Shown here: in pieces, positions 34,270-48,400 of the stretch
How the letters are laid out: each line of letters opens with the position of its first letter
Numbering within the stretch: the first letter of the stretch is position 1
Assembly (NCBI GenBank): GCA_001630475.1
Contig: KV419433.1
Coordinates: 1 to 64,000 of the forward strand
DNA: 64,000 nucleotides
Origin: Sistotremastrum niveocremeum HHB9708
Lineage: Eukaryota; Basidiomycota; Agaricomycetes; Sistotremastrales; Sistotremastraceae
Direction: 5' to 3'
Translations under genes and position numbers: made by a program
The notes under the pieces: model-generated
What the model saw: the letters and a program-made list of their open reading frames with translations, nothing else
Databases searched by the model: none
Told to the model about the DNA's origin: nothing

Positions 34270-35658
34270 CCTAGTTTAGCAATGCAGCCTTGCCAAAGGT
34301 TTGGAACTGCGGACGATGGTCAGGATGGAAAGACAGGGGCTCGGCGGCAACAGCCGAATACCGACAACCGGAGACCAGATGCCGAAGCGCAGTTCCCACG
34401 ATTGGTTCTTTCGAGGAGGATGCCGAGCGATGCCGAGTGCTATTCATGTTTGTTGACTCCTATTCCTATCTTGGTCTTGCTTGAAGCCTCAAACCATGCT
34501 CAGTCTTACGAGCAGAATCTGTGTGTCTTTGACCGTATCGATTTTTCGACCTTGAAGACCGTTCGATTCGTTCGGAAACTCTAGGCGACGTCTCCTTGTC
34601 TCTTGACATCATCTGCATTAAGAACGAACCCTAACCCAACACAACGGTCAAAGGCACCACAACATTGAGTCGTACGTTTACACTCCACCGATAGAAGTTT
34701 GCTATCTTTTCCTCAGTTACTCACGAACGATATGCTATTCCTACGTTACAGAAATAACTTACAACTACCGTGATGGTCGCCAGGCTTGTGCGCACTCACA
34801 GGATGACGTCCGGCTCGCACGGCTGGAGTGGCCGCTGACTTTATCTGGTTGGAGAAGGCCCTGTGTCAACCCTAAAAACTGCGGCATCTCATCATTCGCA
34901 TAAACGGCTAGTTGAGTTGACTGTTGAGACTGACTAATCGACAGTGCTGGCTGCGGCAGAACCAGAGCATGCTCCTACTTTCCATTTGGATGAGCATAGC
35001 GTCCACAAATCATTCTCTAGACAGTTCTCGCTGGCCTCTTGACTGTCATCTACAAAATATTGAAGTCCAAAACGTCAAAATCAATGATCCGAAGAAACAC
35101 CTTCCAGGTCAAGGCAGGGTTGCGTCACTAACAAAACGCGGGCCGAGCAGCATTCTTAAATGATCTTCTCACGAAAGCTTCGGAAGAGCTTTATTTTCGA
35201 AACTACGCGCCCACTCCACCCTGAATGTATCTGTTTCATAACCCCATTTCTGCATTCCCGAATCGTTTTACGCGCCGCAGGCAGACCTTCTCCTCCCATG
35301 CAATAATCAACGAAAGCTATGTTCGCGCTCGTATTGGACTCCAACGCAGTGGACTCCCACCTCATCCCCGCGACTCTCGAAACCTGTCTCGTTGAAACAC
35401 CCTCGCGACTCTCCAGCGAATGATAGGCAGCGCAACTTTGTTCACCGTCCGTTCACGACGGCCTCAATTGTGGGATTTTTGACGACCGTCGTACTGGAAC
35501 AGCATGCGCTTGTTTCCCTTGATGCGTTTGCCATGAGAGTTGACTAGAGTGCCGTTGCTGTATAAAACGTCGAGCGTTGAGGCTCGGTGATCCTCAGGAC
35601 ATTCAGTTCTCTTCGCATTCGACCCCTTCCTCCCTTCATCAGCAGTCTAGCAGCAGCA
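34270..35658. other. intergenic DNA upstream of the manganese peroxidase gene
   Basis: About 1.4 kb without a supported gene. Open frames of 60-100 codons (34282-34584, 34924-35163) resemble nothing known. The last 100 bases hold the peroxidase core promoter. A single ccctaaccc near 34629 is isolated and is not telomeric repeat. Confidence 0.4.
35561..35567 (+). promoter_or_regulatory. TATA box of the manganese peroxidase gene
   Basis: TATAAAA lies 98 bases upstream of the ATG at 35659, a normal distance for fungal peroxidase genes. A pyrimidine-rich leader (cttcgcattcgaccccttcctccc) follows. I did not find a clear metal response element by eye. Confidence 0.6.
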
Positions 35659-37128
<1,470 letters not shown>

Positions 37129-37769
37129 GCTTGTTCATAAGAATCATAAGAGCTTGAGTGAAGATAATTCTGACTATCTAGTAGTAATGATACAGTCACA
37201 TTTTATGATCTTTCATTCGTACTTCCCGATCGTTTTGTACGTTCGCTAGTGACTGGAATATTATATATTCACCGATCCGTCTTTCTCTCGATCCCCAAAG
37301 TCATATATCGAAGCAAATGATCGGGACTTTGGAACAAGCTTCGGAATCATCGCGCGCCGAGACTGCTTACGTAAAGCATGACCTTGATTATTTTCTACGA
37401 CTGTGCCAGTCCAAGTCCAATTACAAGATCTCCTGACGACGCAATGCGAGAATATAGAAAGAAAAATGTACGACAAATGAGGTTGGAAGGGATAACACGA
37501 TAGCTAAGATACAACTTGAAGATACTGTAACCCTAGTACTAAGAATATATGCAGGAAACAAAAGGAGAGTGAGGAATAAAGAGCGACAATCATACCGTCC
37601 ATCCATCCATCTAGATAACCAACTTCGGTGGACCGCAACACTAGCATGTCACATAGAAGAACAAACCAAGGGCCCGATAACTGATAACTAAAACTAAAAG
37701 AATGACAAGGCTGGTTGGCCGATAGGATTAGAATGAATAAATGTGTGGGTGGTGTGTGATGTGCGAGAT
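37129..37769. other. convergent intergenic region (3' ends of two genes)
   Basis: About 640 bases between the stop codons of the peroxidase (plus) and the first O-fucosyltransferase-like gene (minus). Both transcripts should end here. No gene or repeat is seen. Confidence 0.4.
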
Positions 37770-39646
37770 TTATGTCGTACGCGATTTCTTCCAGAATCGC
37801 GTCGTGTAGTCGTCTTTGAAATCCACCATCCGGAGCATTGCGACGTTGCTCGTGACGCTCGAGAACTAATGCACATCATACATCAGATGAGGGAAGAAAG
37901 GATGAAGGAGAGAGACGTACCCCGTTACCAATGAAAGCCTCTGCCCTCCTCGCAATCTCCATATCAACAGCAACACTCGCCATTTTCTCTTCCCTGCTCT
38001 CCATCACCACCTCCGGACTCAAAGTATGCACAACATTCTCCCATCCATCCGCGAGAATCATCTCCTTAAATTTATCCAAAAAGTCCAACTGGCCATTGGA
38101 CATGATGTATACATTCTTCAATGATCCTTTCGTGTAATCCCGGACTTCGCGGAGCTTTTCAAGCATTTGTTCTTCGGTTGGCCAACAGTGACGGAGGACG
38201 TTTGCGTGGTCTTCGTCGGATGGATAGCCGGATCTGTCGAGTTGGGAGTCGGGGAGGGCAGGAACCATTGCCCAGACGTTATATGGGAGGCCCCATTTAG
38301 CGAGATTGTGACAATGACCCTGCATATATGATTAGACAGCGTAAATTTGAGACCGAGTGAATTGGCGTACCTGATAATCTCCTCTCCGGACGGCAATGAC
38401 GAGGAGACCGGGGATGGTGTACTTCGTCCGTGGATCGGGCACTTTCCAAGATTCGGGCATCGAGGCCATGCGGTGGACGTAGCGTTCGTAGACCCAGTTA
38501 ACCATAGGTGCCCACATGAATTCGGTCAATACGGGTGATTTGGAGATCTCCTCCCAAATCGACACGATCTTGACATTATCCATGAGCCTGAGAAAATAGA
38601 TTAGACAGAGAATATAAAGAAGGTCGAATAAACGCACTTGAAGTCGAAGAGACTCGATCCAGTCATCTCCACACACCTCTCTTTACCCTCAGGATCAGGC
38701 TGCGTCAGCCGCTCTACCCACTTGTCGATCACGAGAGCTCCTTCATCGTCACCAGGAGCGCCAAGACCCATTTTCTTCCCTTCTATCGCGGTGTTAAATT
38801 GTATGCGTTCCGCGCGGGGACAAACTTGATGCCAGAAGAATTGATTAATGGAACGTGGAGCGCGGTACGTCTCGTTCGTCCAGGGAAAGGGGGCGCCAGC
38901 TGCGGGGCCGGCTACCATGTGCGTTAGAGGATATCCCGGGGCTGGATATCCGATGTCTCGGAATGCGTAGGAGCGGTTGGCACGGTGAGAAAGGTAAGCG
39001 TTGAGTATGAGTTCTTCGAGCTGAGTATAGTAAAGGTAAGACAACGAGGAAAAATGAACGAGAAAAGTGACTTATTTATTGAAACCCATGTGGATGTATT
39101 GATTAAGGAAAGTGATGTAGCGTCCTGTTCTTCCTTCTGGGAAAGGAAGATCAAGGTTGTGCTGTGGCAGAGCATCCTCGCGTTGACGGACGCATTCTAG
39201 ACTGAAGTTTTTGGGATGGAAACAGGAGGCGGGCGCCCAACGGCTCTCTTCGTCGACGTCGACGCTCGGTGGCATAGCTATCGATTCTGCGCGTATAAAC
39301 TCAGTTTTTCGACCTGCAGACTGATCGGTGATGTCGTACCTGAAGTGTCGACCTTGCAAAGTATAAGACCAATCATGAGGCCTACTGATAAGAAGCCAAG
39401 GCCAATACTCGTCCACATCCATATTCGATGTTCAGGAATCTCTGAAAAAGCATCTAGCCGTCGTCTGCTCGTCGACGTCGACAGCTGCTCTCCATTTTCC
39501 TGCTCCCGTAAATCGTCGACTGAGGTATTTCCGGTGCCTTCCTCAGCGCTGTCTTGCTCGCTAGAATGTCTGGGTAGGAGGTCGTATTTTTCCTCAGCGT
39601 GCTCTGAGGGGGGGCCCTTATTGAAGAGCGACTTGAGAAACGACAT
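37770..39646 (-). CDS. O-fucosyltransferase-like type II membrane protein, paralog A
   Basis: Six minus-strand exons (39646-39340, 39277-39076, 39024-38638, 38587-38371, 38319-37921, 37865-37770) join to 535 aa. An N-terminal cytosolic tail (MSFLKSLF...KYDLLPRHSS) precedes one membrane anchor (IWMWTSIGLGFLSVGLMIGL), so the protein should be Golgi/ER-lumenal. The lumenal part has GRYITFLNQYIHMGFNNQ, like the Gly/Asn-rich first motif of protein O-fucosyltransferases. It also has VIAVRRGDYQGHCHNL, like their RRxD motif, and a C-terminal EAFIGNGFSSVTSNVAMLR. I infer a GDP-sugar glycosyltransferase of the GT-B fold; donor and acceptor are unknown. Joining exons 2 and 3 requires an AT-AC intron (39025-39075). 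It is one of three paralogs in 8 kb. Confidence 0.75.
39025..39075 (-). other. AT-AC intron in paralog A
   Basis: The intron starts ATAAGTCACT and ends TACTATAC. No GT donor can be placed before the in-frame TAA that would otherwise follow GFNK. With the AT-AC boundaries the protein reads GFNNQLEEL, as in the two paralogs. The donor ATAAGT fits a U2-type AT-AC intron rather than the U12 ATATCC consensus. Confidence 0.8.
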
Positions 39647-40645
39647 GGCGGATGGGGTGGTTAGGGTGAAACGAGGATAAGGAGGAAAATCGCGTCGCCT
39701 AATTTTGTCCGGTATTACTGTTTCCTGTCTCGGAGCGGACTTCGGAGATGGTGTGCCTGAGACGGCCGCACAGACTTTGAATTGGTTTAGCCTTAGACGC
39801 TCAGTTCTGGGCTTCAGGGTCTTGTAATTTCAGATGGGGATGTTCAACTTGTTTTTCTACTCTACACTATTTGCCAATAGGAGCCCAACTCATTAGAGAG
39901 AGGAGTGTACAATGACTAGGTCAAAATCTCCTAAGTGGAATTTAATATAATCTTATCAGTCTATTCCGACTCCGAATAATGGACGTTACGTAAGACGTCG
40001 ATCAGAGTGATCGAAGCAATGCGGATCGTTTCGGATGCCGGAAGAGCAGAAGTCGGAAGCAACGTTGTCTCGCATCGACCAATGAGCCCTTCTGTGAGAA
40101 TGGTGCCGCGAGCAAGGTGCAAGTCTACCTTGTCAGAATGCCGTCTCCGCATGTCATGGTCGGCTGATTGACTTGAGCGCTGAATTTTCGTCCAAGGCTT
40201 CCTTGGCAGCTCGTGCTGCTCGTCAACAAGAAGATCGACAGAATGATGGTCTGCATTTTGTTCTTGATTCTTGAATTGGAGACCTATTTAAAACTAGCAC
40301 CGAAGACAAAGTGGGCCTAACAACAGGGAGGCCGAGAAACGAAAGATGATCGATGATCTTCGACCCTATTTTAATTGAGTGCGCCGTGCGCCGCGGGCAC
40401 CAATGCCGCGTATGTACCTGTCATTTCACATCCATATCATTGATTTGATGCCGTGAAGTGAAGCCTATTCAAGGTCGAAATGTACTCGAAATATGTGAAG
40501 TGAAAGACGATGAATGCGTTAGAAAACAAGATAGCAAGAAAGTATACGAACGGAATGATAGCAAAAATAAACACACACACAAATCAACCTCCGTGATACA
40601 CAGCTTACCTCGACGGGAGCGCCTCAAAAAGATCAAGAATAACAG
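39647..40645. other. intergenic DNA between paralogs A and B
   Basis: About 1 kb that should hold the promoter of paralog A (read leftward) and the 3' end of paralog B. No supported gene or repeat is present. Confidence 0.4.
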
Positions 40646-42569
40646 TTACACCCGACGTGATTTCCTCCAAAACCGTGTCGTATAGTCATCCCTATGATCT
40701 ACCATCCTCAGCATAGCCACATTGCTCGTCACGCTCGAGAACTAATTCCTTATCAGCAACTAATATATACGAGAATCATGAGAAAAGAGCGTACCCCATT
40801 CCCAATAAACGCCTCCGCCCTCCTCGCGATTTCCATATCAACAGCAACACTGGCAAAGTTCTCTTCCTGCGAAACCATCCTCACCTCCGGACTCAACGTA
40901 TGAACAACATTCTCCCAACCGTCCTCCAATAACATCCCCTTAAGATCTTCCAAATATTGTTCATCGCCGTTCGACATGATGTAGACGTTCTTTAATCTCC
41001 CGTCTGTATAGTCTCGGACTTGACGCATCTTTTCCATCATTTGGGATTCGGAAGGCCAACAGTGTTGCATAAATTTTTCGTGCTCTTCTTTAGAGGGAAA
41101 GTCGGATCTGTCGAGTTGGTCTGGGAGGGTCGGAACCATTGCCCAGAGGTTGAAGGGATAACCGGCCCAAGCGAGATTATGGCAGTGACCCTACAAGATT
41201 TATGAGGAAGAGAGGTGAATGTAAGGAGTGACGTACGGAGAAGTCTCCTCTGCGAATGGCAAGGACGAGAAGACCGGGAATCGTATATTTCGTCTTTGGA
41301 TCGGGGATCTCCCATGAGTCGGGCATAGACGACATTCGATGAACGAAACGCTCGTAGACCCAATTGACCATAGGCGACCACATGAACTCCGTCAATACAG
41401 GTGACTTTGAGAGTTCCTCCCATATCGAAACGACCTTCACATTATCCATCAATCTTCACGGCACATCAATCTCGGCACCCCATAAGATATCAATATAACT
41501 CACTTGAAATCAAAAAGACTCGAAGAAGTGATCTCCACACATCTCTCCTTACCCTCCGGATCACTCCTCGTCAATCTCTCAACCCACTTCTCAATCACCA
41601 AAGCTCCCTCATCTTCGCCGGGTGCACCAAGACCCATCAACTTTCCCTTATTCTGAGTATGTAATTGTACCCTCTCCGCTCTCGGGCAGACTTGATGCCA
41701 AAAGAATTGATTCACAAAACGGGGAGCTTGATATCCATCACTCGTCAGGGGGAATGGTGCACCGGATATCGTCCCGCCGATCATTTGAGAGAGGGGATAT
41801 GCGGGTGTTGTCGAGCCGTGGGGTTGGCCTATGTCTCTGAAAGCGTATGAACGATTTGAGCGGTGTGAGAGATATGCGTTTAGGATTAATTCTTCTAGTT
41901 GAGTAAGAGCAGGTCAGCGCGGTGCTTGCGTATATGAGGAGAGAACTTATTTGTTGAAGCCTTGGTGGATGTATTGGTTTAGGAATGTTATGTATCGCCC
42001 TGTTCGGCCTTCGGGGAATGGAAGATCGAGGTTATGTTGAGGGAGGGCATCTTCGCGTTGACGAACGCATTCGATGCTGAAATTCTTTGGATGAAAACAA
42101 GATGCCGGTGACCACTGTTCTTCCTCTTGCTCAGAGATCATCGATGAGGTCGGCAAATTGATATCTATCTCGTCCCGTTCAGCCATTCGGAGAGTAAGAA
42201 AGGGGAGGACGTACCATGAGTGTCAATATTACAGACTATGATTCCAACCATCAATCCGAAGGATAAAAATCCCAGCGCGAGACTCGTCCACATCCATATT
42301 CGATGGTCAGGAATATCCTCATAAACTTTGGTCCGCTGCAAGCGAGAGGGCCAGCGCGAGGTTGGATTTAGAGCCCGTAACGTCGACTCAGGATGCTCAT
42401 CATGTCCCTCGCCCGCGTCCAGGACCTCATCCTCCTCCGGTGAATCTTCGTCCTCATGTTGTTCAGGTGAATGTCGAAGGAGAAGGTCATATTGCTCCTC
42501 CTTATCCTCAGATTCTTCACCTCTCTTCGTAAAGAGAGACTTTAAGTCGAAGAATGACCGAAAAAGCAT
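40646..42569 (-). CDS. O-fucosyltransferase-like type II membrane protein, paralog B
   Basis: Six minus-strand exons (42569-42215, 42164-41951, 41902-41504, 41453-41237, 41190-40795, 40741-40646) join to 558 aa. The layout is the same as paralog A: an acidic cytosolic tail with YDLLLRHSPEQ, an anchor IWMWTSLALGFLSFGLMVGI, then GRYITFLNQYIHQGFNNQ, VLAIRRGDFSGHCHNL and EAFIGNG. The first ATG of the conserved MLFRSFFDLKSLF start is used; an ATG 78 bases upstream is also in frame. Exons 2 and 3 are joined by an AT-AC intron (41903-41950). Here the base after the AC makes TCAA, so no AG acceptor is available at all. Intron positions match paralogs A and C. Proposed function and caveats are as for paralog A. 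Confidence 0.75.
41903..41950 (-). other. AT-AC intron in paralog B
   Basis: The intron starts ATAAGTTCTC and ends CTGCTCTTAC. The downstream exon begins TCAACTAGAAG, which lacks the AG that could mimic a normal acceptor in paralogs A and C. This makes it the strongest of the three cases. A branch-like gctgacc lies 9-15 bases upstream of the end. Confidence 0.85.
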
Positions 42570-43534
42570 GGTACATGGGGATGTTATCAGTGAGGGTCGC
42601 TGAGCGCCAGGCACGAGACATCTTGATTCTTGATGGTATAGGTTCACTAGAACGCTTTCACAAGCATCTGGGGGCCCTCGGAGCGCATCTCGGAGGACCT
42701 ACTCCTTGCCGGGTTATCCTATTCCCGGAGTTTGGACCGAATCTGAGGAATCTTCACAAAGTCCGGAACCATGATTTATTTTAGCTGACAGGCGATTTTG
42801 AGCCTGCTACAATTTCAAAGTAACGGAGAGCCGGGCTTCGGAATCAAATGACCGAAGTCTTGCAGTCATAATTAATAAGTATGGCGCGTGCTTGGTTGCT
42901 AACAGCTGTGTTCCACGAAACGAAGCTGAGATGCATGACCATGTTGCATAATATTTTGTACGAAAATCCTGCCACACGTTAGAGCATCACACAAGGATAG
43001 GGTTCCAGCAGAGTCAGCTGAGTAGAGCACATTGCCACTATCTCAAAGGGAAGAGAAGAAGCCTGAAGAGCAACGAAGTTCTCACAGGCTTATCACAAAT
43101 GGCTGTCAGGACCGCCACTCCTTCTTTTGCTTCCGTATTCCGAAAGGAACGTTCTATGATCGCGTGCTTACATACTCTTCCGAGTTAGGCTCGGCCGGTG
43201 ATCGGGGTTTTGCCGCCGTCGGGTTTCGGGTGTTCCAAAATGAGCATATCAGGTTCCAGATAGGAGAGGCAGTATTCCTAGTCATGAGTAGAAAACCTGC
43301 CTATAAGCCTCCTATTTCTTCGTCAACACTAATTTAAAGCCTTGAAGAAGGCAAGATGCCAGTCGGAGTTTCGGAAGTGTCTAGACCGTAGCGCCAAGGC
43401 TAAATCCAAACGTGTAATTCGGGGATCTAAGACATCCGAGAGCCGCTCCGAGACAGGAAATACCGTCAATACTACCGTGCTTATCCTCGTTTCGCCCTCA
43501 CACCGCCCTAATCGGCCTAACAACCCGTCCCACC
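42570..43534. promoter_or_regulatory. divergent promoter region between paralogs B and C
   Basis: 965 bases separate the start codons of two divergently transcribed paralogs, so both promoters lie here and could share regulatory sites. No TATA box is clear on either side. The 101-codon plus frame at 43032-43337 has no support. Confidence 0.4.
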
Positions 43535-45414
43535 ATGTCGTTCCTCAAGTCGCTTTTCAAAACGCGCACATCGACAGAGGTCACCGAGGAAAAATATGAC
43601 CTCCTACCCAGACATTCTACCGACCAAGACAGCGCTCACGAGGGCAGTGGCGAGGCCTCTGTCGACGATTTACGCCAAGATGAGCAGCATGGAGAGTCTC
43701 AGTCGACGTCTAGAGGCCTAAGACGGCTGAAACTCTTTTCTGATCTTCCTGATCATCGAATATGGATGTGGACGAGCATTGGGCTTGGGTGTTTGTCTGT
43801 TGGCTTGACCGTTGGGCTTATTGTATGCCAGATCAAGACTCCAGGTACGCGTTGATGAACTCTTTTTGCTGCTCGATTGTCTCAATTTTGATGCAGACTC
43901 CATTGCCTCTACACCCAGCCCTGTTCTGAATGAAGAAGAGCGATGGGCGCCCACGTCATGTTTCCATCCCAAAAAATTCAGCATCGAATGCACTCGTCAA
44001 CGAGAAGACGCTCTCCCTCAGCACAATCTCGACCTTCCCTATCCCGAAGGCCGCACAGGTCGCTACATCACATTTCTTAACCAATACATCCATCAAGGCT
44101 TCAATAAATAAGTCTTCCTTCTTTATCTCTTCGTTCTCAGACTGACTTGTCTTCACTCAGCTAGAAGAACTAATACTTAACGCTTACCTTTCTCACCGCT
44201 CAAACCGCTCTTACGCATTCAGAGATTTTGGCAATCCACACGGCACATCAACACCCGCCTACCCCCTAAACTATATGATCGGTGGAACTACTGCCGGTGC
44301 CCCCTTTCCCCTGACACAAGATGGATATCAAGCTCCACGATTTATTAATCAATATTTTTGGGAACAAGTTTGTCCGCGAGCGGAGCGTGTTCAACTTAAT
44401 ACACAAGTTGAGGGGAAGCTCATGGGCCTTGGGGCTCCGGGAGAGGATGAAGGTGCACTCGTGATTGATAAATGGGTCGAGAGGTTGACGAGGCCGGATC
44501 CTGAGAATAAGGAGAGATGCGTGGAGATGACATCATCCAGTCTCTTCGACTTCAAGTGAGTTTATCTTCCTTCACGTCTTAAAAGCGATTTAAGTTGCGG
44601 CTTCAGGTTGATGGATAATCTCAAAGTCGTCTCGATATGGGAAGAACTCTCTAAATCGCCCGTTTTGACGGAGTTCATGTGGTCACCTATGGTCAACTGG
44701 GTTTACGAACGTTATGTTCACAGTATGGCTTCGATGCCCGATACTTGGCAAATCCCTGATCCCAAGACCAAATACACAATCCCAGGTCTTCTCGTCGTCG
44801 CCATCCGCAGGGGTGACTTTTCCGTGTGTACTGTATCTGCCGCTCCATCCCCGTAATCTCATCTATTATTTAGGGGCATTGCCATAACCTTGCTTGGGGT
44901 GCTCTCCCTTTCAACTTATGGGCCATGGTACCCGCACTTCCCGATTCCATGGACCGTTCCGACTTCCCTTCAAAAGAAGACCACGACAACGTCATGCGTC
45001 ACTGTTGGCCCACTGAGGAACAGATGATGGAGAAGATGCGCGAAGTCCGTGATTACACCGGCGGATCGTTGAAGAATGTTTATGTCATGTCGAATGGGAA
45101 GGAGGAATATCTTGAGAAGCTCAAGTCACTTTTGCTCGAAGATGGATGGGAGAACGTTGTTCATACGCTGAGTCCTGAGGTTAAGATGGTCACTTTCGAG
45201 GAAGAGATGGCTAGTGTCGCTGTTGATATGGAGATCGCAAGAAGAGCAGAGGCATTCATCGGCAACGGGGTGCGTTTGCATGTCACGCTTCCTCGCTTCA
45301 TGCTAACTTATATTATAGTTCTCGAGTGTGACTAGTAATGTTGCCATGTTGAGGATGATGGACTACAAAGACAACTTCACCACACGCTTCTGGAAGAAGT
45401 CGCGTCTCACATAA
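43535..45414 (+). CDS. O-fucosyltransferase-like type II membrane protein, paralog C
   Basis: Six exons (43535-43844, 43897-44107, 44157-44555, 44607-44823, 44874-45269, 45319-45414) join to 542 aa. The start MSFLKSLFKTRT and tail YDLLPRHSTDQ match paralog A, followed by the anchor IWMWTSIGLGCLSVGLTVGL. The lumenal domain has RYITFLNQYIHQGFNNQ, VVAIRRGDFSGHCHNL and ARRAEAFIGNGFSSVTSN. Exon 5 (396 bases) matches B, and exons 4 and 6 have the same length in all three paralogs. Exons 2 and 3 are joined by the AT-AC intron at 44108-44156. It is divergent to paralog B and probably arose by inverted duplication. I infer a Golgi/ER glycosyltransferase of unknown specificity. Confidence 0.75.
44108..44156 (+). 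other. AT-AC intron in paralog C
   Basis: The intron starts ATAAGTCTTC and ends TGTCTTCAC, 49 bases. There is no GT in the last 25 bases of the preceding exon that could act as donor in frame. The join gives GFNNQLEEL, identical to the paralogs. A branch-like gactgac lies 10-16 bases upstream of the end. Confidence 0.8.
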
Positions 45415-48400
45415 GCACCTTCCCCCTCGTTCTACTGGATCATATCGATCCTTTCCATTCTTTTTGTTGTGATTTTTGCACGTTTTATGGCCTGCTAGTG
45501 TTGCGGTCATCTTGTAGTTAGTCCTTGCATGACGGACGGACGATACCCGTTAGACTCTTGTTTCATCCCTTGCTATCCACTATCTCTGTAATCTTTACCC
45601 GTACATCTACTTGCTTTCTTGCATCGTCTCTCTACTCGGCACCCACTCATGCATATTGATCTGCTTTCAATTAATCGACGCAACTGGCGAATGATCACTG
45701 AATGCACCTGGAGCATGGATCGAAGTGCGGTCCCAGAATTTGGGTTGCTGATATGCGACAGTAGGCTATTGTGGAAGTCCAGCGCCGTCAATAGTAGTTG
45801 TTTGGATGCTACGAGTTTCCTAGCAATACGTGAGTGATGCGAAATGTCAGACAACGTCTCGTACCCTTATCTGTGTTTATCATTCTCTCCTCTCAGAAGG
45901 TATAACATTTTTTGAACTTCCCGTCTCAAGTCTATGCTCACTACTTTCGTTAGGACATTCAAAGACTTTAGTGCCAGTGTCGAGACGAACGGCAATATTC
46001 GCGATGAACATGCTAATTGAGGTTCAAATACGAAACGTGCTCGTTTCATTTGATCTCAGGATGACCTATAGACGTAAACCGAACGTAATAGTAGGAAAGC
46101 GGAAGCAAATTATGAATCCGAGACCGGGAAGAAGCATGACTTCATGAGATGTTTCCTTCCGTTCAATCAACTCAGGAAACTTTGACCTGCTTGCATGCAA
46201 AGGCACACTTATCATGGCATTTGCGAAAAAAGAGGGCGTGCGAAAAGTGCACCCATACGAGAATATAAGGTCCTACGGCAAAACCAGAAGGTTGCGTGCC
46301 GGCTTGGATCTCCGCCTATGGCGTCTTATCAAACCTAATAACCGCAGGCGCTTAGAGCTCTGAAATGAGGCGATCTCCCGCGAATTCTGGGGCCGTGTGG
46401 CCGCGCTTAGGCCGGCTTACCCATCTATAGGCATGAACTAAGTCCTTACGTTGTTTACTCCGCTAGCTCACATCTTTTTCAGTTAGAGACCCTGTGACGG
46501 TCCTGATCGAGAAGAATATCCGTGTCGGGTTTGAAGACACTTGCTATAGCAGAAGCTATAATTTTCAACTCGAGAGAAGCCTTTTTCCTTGTGAACAGCG
46601 AGTATTTTGCCGCTGGCTCAAATTTGAAGATTATTGAATGTATGGAAGGTATACACATGGCGTGAAATTTTACGAGCTTGTTTCGAACATCAACACGCGC
46701 AAACTGGAGGCTATCGCCGAAGCCCAAGCGGCCAATTGTTCAGGATTCAGGAGATGTAAATGAGGAAAACAAAACCAACCTACACGAGTCTTTAACTGAA
46801 CACTGTTGAATCACCAGCTATGATTGTTTGCCCACTCTCATGGACTCCCTAGTGTTGCGCCCATGTACCTCGGATCGCCACTTGTCCGCAGACACATCCG
46901 ACGCTATCCCATCCGGCTACAGCGCCACGTCATGGAAAATGGAGCAGACAGTCGTTGGTATCCCAGAAGGATGTCCATTCGCTCTCTGGATTATTCCTCG
47001 TTGTTGACGATATGTCGCTCCGTATGCGTGCCGTCGGTGCCGACCCCTATTCGCCCAAGATTTTCGGTTTGCTGCATTCTGTTTCATCGAATGCCTGGCA
47101 ATTATCCAGCCCCTCTAATCCTCTGACCCAGGCCACGAAGTGGATAGTCGAAAACCGTGGGCGATGAAGAGTTCGGGGATCACGTTCGAATGGACCGAGA
47201 AGCCCGTCCCAATTGTTGACAAGTACATGGTGCTCAAGTCCTGTTTCGTTCAACGGATCATGGGCGTCGAATTGTATAATCACTATTTGGACTGGCATCA
47301 AAGACTACGAAGTACGGGAGAGATGAGAGACAGGCAGTCAACATACCGCTTGCTAGATGATCTCCGGTGGACTGAGAGAATGACGAACGCTGGCCATGCC
47401 TCAAGTTAAGGTACGCAACCCATCTCTTCAGTCTCATGTCCGAGATCCTAATGCTGAGGATGCAGAAGCTGAAGATCTGTTCCTGACAGTGATAGTCGGC
47501 GCGCTCACCAAGCGCCCTAATCATTCTATCCGGTGGCGGTCTGGCGGAAATACTCCATGAAAGCCAAACCTGGCCCTCTGGCATACCTGTTGCGTACGGC
47601 ATTCCGGTCAAAATCCTGGGGATACAGATCAATCTACATAAAGCACATCCAATGCGAGAGAAATATAGAACATGAACGGTTTGTTGACTCGAGTTTCAAC
47701 TCAGTACGCATTCGCTGATTACCGACAGCTATAGTAAACTTCGCTCTCGGGGTCTGAATTTATGTTTTCAAAGGCTCGGCGACTTATCCTCAGGGCAAGA
47801 ACATTCGCAGCCTTGATAAGCTGATAGGTCCGTTTCATCCGTATGAGGCGCAATTGTCTTCAGAGTGCCGATATTATCAGGTTGAGAGAAGGTCAACAAA
47901 AGAAGAAAGCTAAATATATCCCCTTTATCATCTGACAGACGCCAGCGGAGAAGGACCACAATGCCAACAGATAATAGTGAGTGGCGGACATCAGGTACCC
48001 AACACGGTCGAACTCAGACTTATCAAATTTATTTTAGGCACAACAAGCTAAGAAATGGGAAGCAAGCTCATCTTCACCACCTCATACGACATGATACTAT
48101 CATTCGCGCGGGACCGTAAAGCGGGTCGAGTGGCATCGGGAATTTCCCTGCCCCGCTTTCTCGATCATCGTAATTCCGGCTACTAAGAAGGTTGCCGCCG
48201 GCGCTTAATCTATCAGAGCCGAACGAGAATCTTAGGACCGATATTACTGGCTGCATCTACTCTTAAATCTACTCGAGCACCATGGAAGAGTGTCTGGCTG
48301 GGCACTGCAGTGAATCCGGGGACGAAAACGGGGGTTCTCACTGATCGACACGAGCTCGGGTTCTGATATGGCGCGTTCATCGAGATGCGCGACTTCGAGA

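Noticed and set aside
34620-34640. ccctaaccc as telomeric repeat
   Set aside because: It is a single short occurrence with no tandem repetition, surrounded by normal genes.
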